A stretch of 25,504 nt of DNA from an uncultured Parvibacter sp. (GTDB lineage Bacteria > Actinomycetota > Coriobacteriia > Coriobacteriales > Eggerthellaceae): NCBI GenBank assembly GCA_910587945.1, contig CAJUNI010000001.1, positions 91,327 through 116,830 of the forward strand, given 5' to 3'. Below are positions 24,578 to 25,504 of this stretch, piece after piece. A program made the position numbers and the translations under genes. The notes below the pieces were generated by a model. The model saw nothing but the letters and a program-made list of their open reading frames with translations. It was not told the DNA's origin and searched no databases. The first letter of the stretch is position 1; each line of letters opens with the position of its first letter.

Positions 24578-25504
24578 TTACACGTCAATCTCGTCTACCA
24601 GGCGCATGAGATCCTGCTGGCTGTGGATGTTGAGCTTGCGGTAGATATGGCGAATGTGAGTCTTGGCCGTGCCTTCGGAAATATAGAGCTGCTCTTGAAT
24701 GTAGGCTGAGTTATAGCCGCGAGCCAGGTAGCTCAAGACTTCGCTTTCCCGACGGGAAAGTAGGTAGGTGTTGGCAATAACATCACAACGCCGACGGAAA
24801 TAGCCGGGTGATCCGTCACTGACCTGGTCGTCGGTGACGGTCTGCTGGCCCATCATCGCCAGACGTGCTTCCGACGGGACTGCAACTGTGGCAGGAGTGG
24901 AAGCTTCTGGGGCTGCTGACACTGGACTCTCTGTCTTCGCCGAAGCTTGGGCGCTCTCGACTTCTAGGGTAACTGCGGAAGTTGGCTCTGCGTCAGAGGC
25001 AGGCGCTGGTCCTGGCGTCGGAACTGTTTCGCGGCCATCCTCTTCAGAGACAGGGGCTTCCGATGAGAGGGTAACGCACTCCGAAGAGTCGCTGTCTTCC
25101 ACTCCTACCACCTGATAAGGTTTGCGCCCTAGTCGCTCCACGGCGGCAGCCATAGCGGGATCTAAGTCGGTAATAGAGGCAATTTCCTTCTCGTCGGGCA
25201 AGAAGGCAAAGGCTAACATCATGGCAAGAATGACTACGATCACAATGCCGGCTTCGCCAAACGTAGACATAAGCGGCGAATTGGCAAAGGGCGGAAGCAT
25301 GGATCCACCCAGGGCGGCCAAGGCCATAACACCGCGCCCTAACCCAAAAATGAAAATGGGGGAGAGGCGGAAGCGCTGAGAGAGTTCGGCGAAGAAAATC
25401 CACATGAGGGCTTCAAAGGACATATAGCCGGTCAGCAGAATGTAGGTGCCAAAGCCGCCGGTGTTGCTTCGCGAAAAAGGAATGAAGAAGGCCGTAATAG
25501 CAAT
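24578..25504 (-). CDS. LuxR-family regulator with membrane domain, 5' end beyond the window
   Basis: The frame continues in the upstream direction through the right edge without a stop (visible codons include FFIPFSRSNTGGFGTYILL), so the internal Met at 25423 is not the real start. The visible 309 residues contain the last helices of a multi-pass membrane domain (IFIFGLGRGVMALAALGG and GIVIVVILAMMLAFAFL), a roughly 120-residue Ser/Pro/Glu-rich linker, and a C-terminal LuxR helix-turn-helix (LSRRESEVLSYLARGYNSAYI and SEGTAKTHIRHIYRKLNI). This membrane-sensor plus LuxR design is abundant in Eggerthellaceae. The target genes and signal are unknown. It is convergent with glutamine synthetase. Confidence 0.92.
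   Translation of the reverse strand: MAITAFFIPFSRSNTGGFGTYILLTGYMSFEALMWIFFAELSQRFRLSPIFIFGLGRGVMALAALGGSMLPPFANSPLMSTFGEAGIVIVVILAMMLAFAFLPDEKEIASITDLDPAMAAAVERLGRKPYQVVGVEDSDSSECVTLSSEAPVSEEDGRETVPTPGPAPASDAEPTSAVTLEVESAQASAKTESPVSAAPEASTPATVAVPSEARLAMMGQQTVTDDQVSDGSPGYFRRRCDVIANTYLLSRRESEVLSYLARGYNSAYIQEQLYISEGTAKTHIRHIYRKLNIHSQQDLMRLVDEIDV

Noticed and set aside
24578..25423. Complete LuxR gene starting at 25423
   Set aside because: The frame stays open to the window edge and encodes further membrane-domain residues upstream, so the gene is truncated by the window.

Overview
The window most resembles a chromosomal segment of an anaerobic actinomycete of class Coriobacteriia, probably the Eggerthellaceae. 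The evidence is the actinobacterial heat-shock set (dnaK-grpE-dnaJ-hspR-clpB with a MerR-type HspR), a type III glutamine synthetase, [NiFe]-hydrogenase maturation genes, and a LuxR regulator whose N-terminal part is a multi-pass membrane domain. The genus is inference. Almost everything reads left to right; the exceptions are the edge gene at far left, one hypothetical gene at about 1.9-2.4 kb and the LuxR gene at far right. No phage, transposase, CRISPR, rRNA or tRNA gene was seen.

Layout. 1-298: divergent control region between a gene running off the left edge and a phosphohexomutase (299-1711), with two operator-like dyads. 1.9-4.3 kb: a divergent hypothetical gene, then an 84-aa protein, the nickel sensor NikR and hydrogenase maturation protein HypE, tightly packed. 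4.55-4.74 kb: an 8Fe-8S ferredoxin. 4.74-5.48 kb: a gene-free stretch with a strong terminator, a large nested palindromic element, a hairpin cluster, two LexA-box-like sites and a near-consensus promoter for dnaK. 5.48-12.34 kb: the chaperone cluster dnaK-grpE // dnaJ-hspR-clpB, split by a terminator after grpE. DnaJ lacks the zinc-finger domain.

12.5-16.2 kb: a previously uncalled 49-aa single-pass membrane protein, the potassium transporter TrkH, a secreted and membrane-anchored protein with a possible OB fold, and the ribosome-maturation GTPase RsgA. All junctions are 3 nt or overlapping, so this is probably one translationally coupled operon. 16.3-21.7 kb: a glycosyltransferase, a TauE/SafE exporter, a LytS-like histidine kinase without an adjacent response regulator, and a membrane-anchored Ala/Gln/Arg-rich protein. 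21.66-22.47 kb: a second gene-free stretch with another nested palindromic element that shares a core motif with the first, followed by hairpins and a terminator. 22.47-24.57 kb: glutamine synthetase III. 24.58-25.5 kb: the partial LuxR regulator on the minus strand.

Working together: DnaK/GrpE/DnaJ and ClpB form one protein-rescue machine, with HspR as its likely repressor. NikR and HypE point to nickel-dependent hydrogenase metabolism encoded elsewhere. The most novel items are the TrkH-linked microprotein, the two related nested palindromic elements, and the paired LexA-like boxes in front of dnaK.
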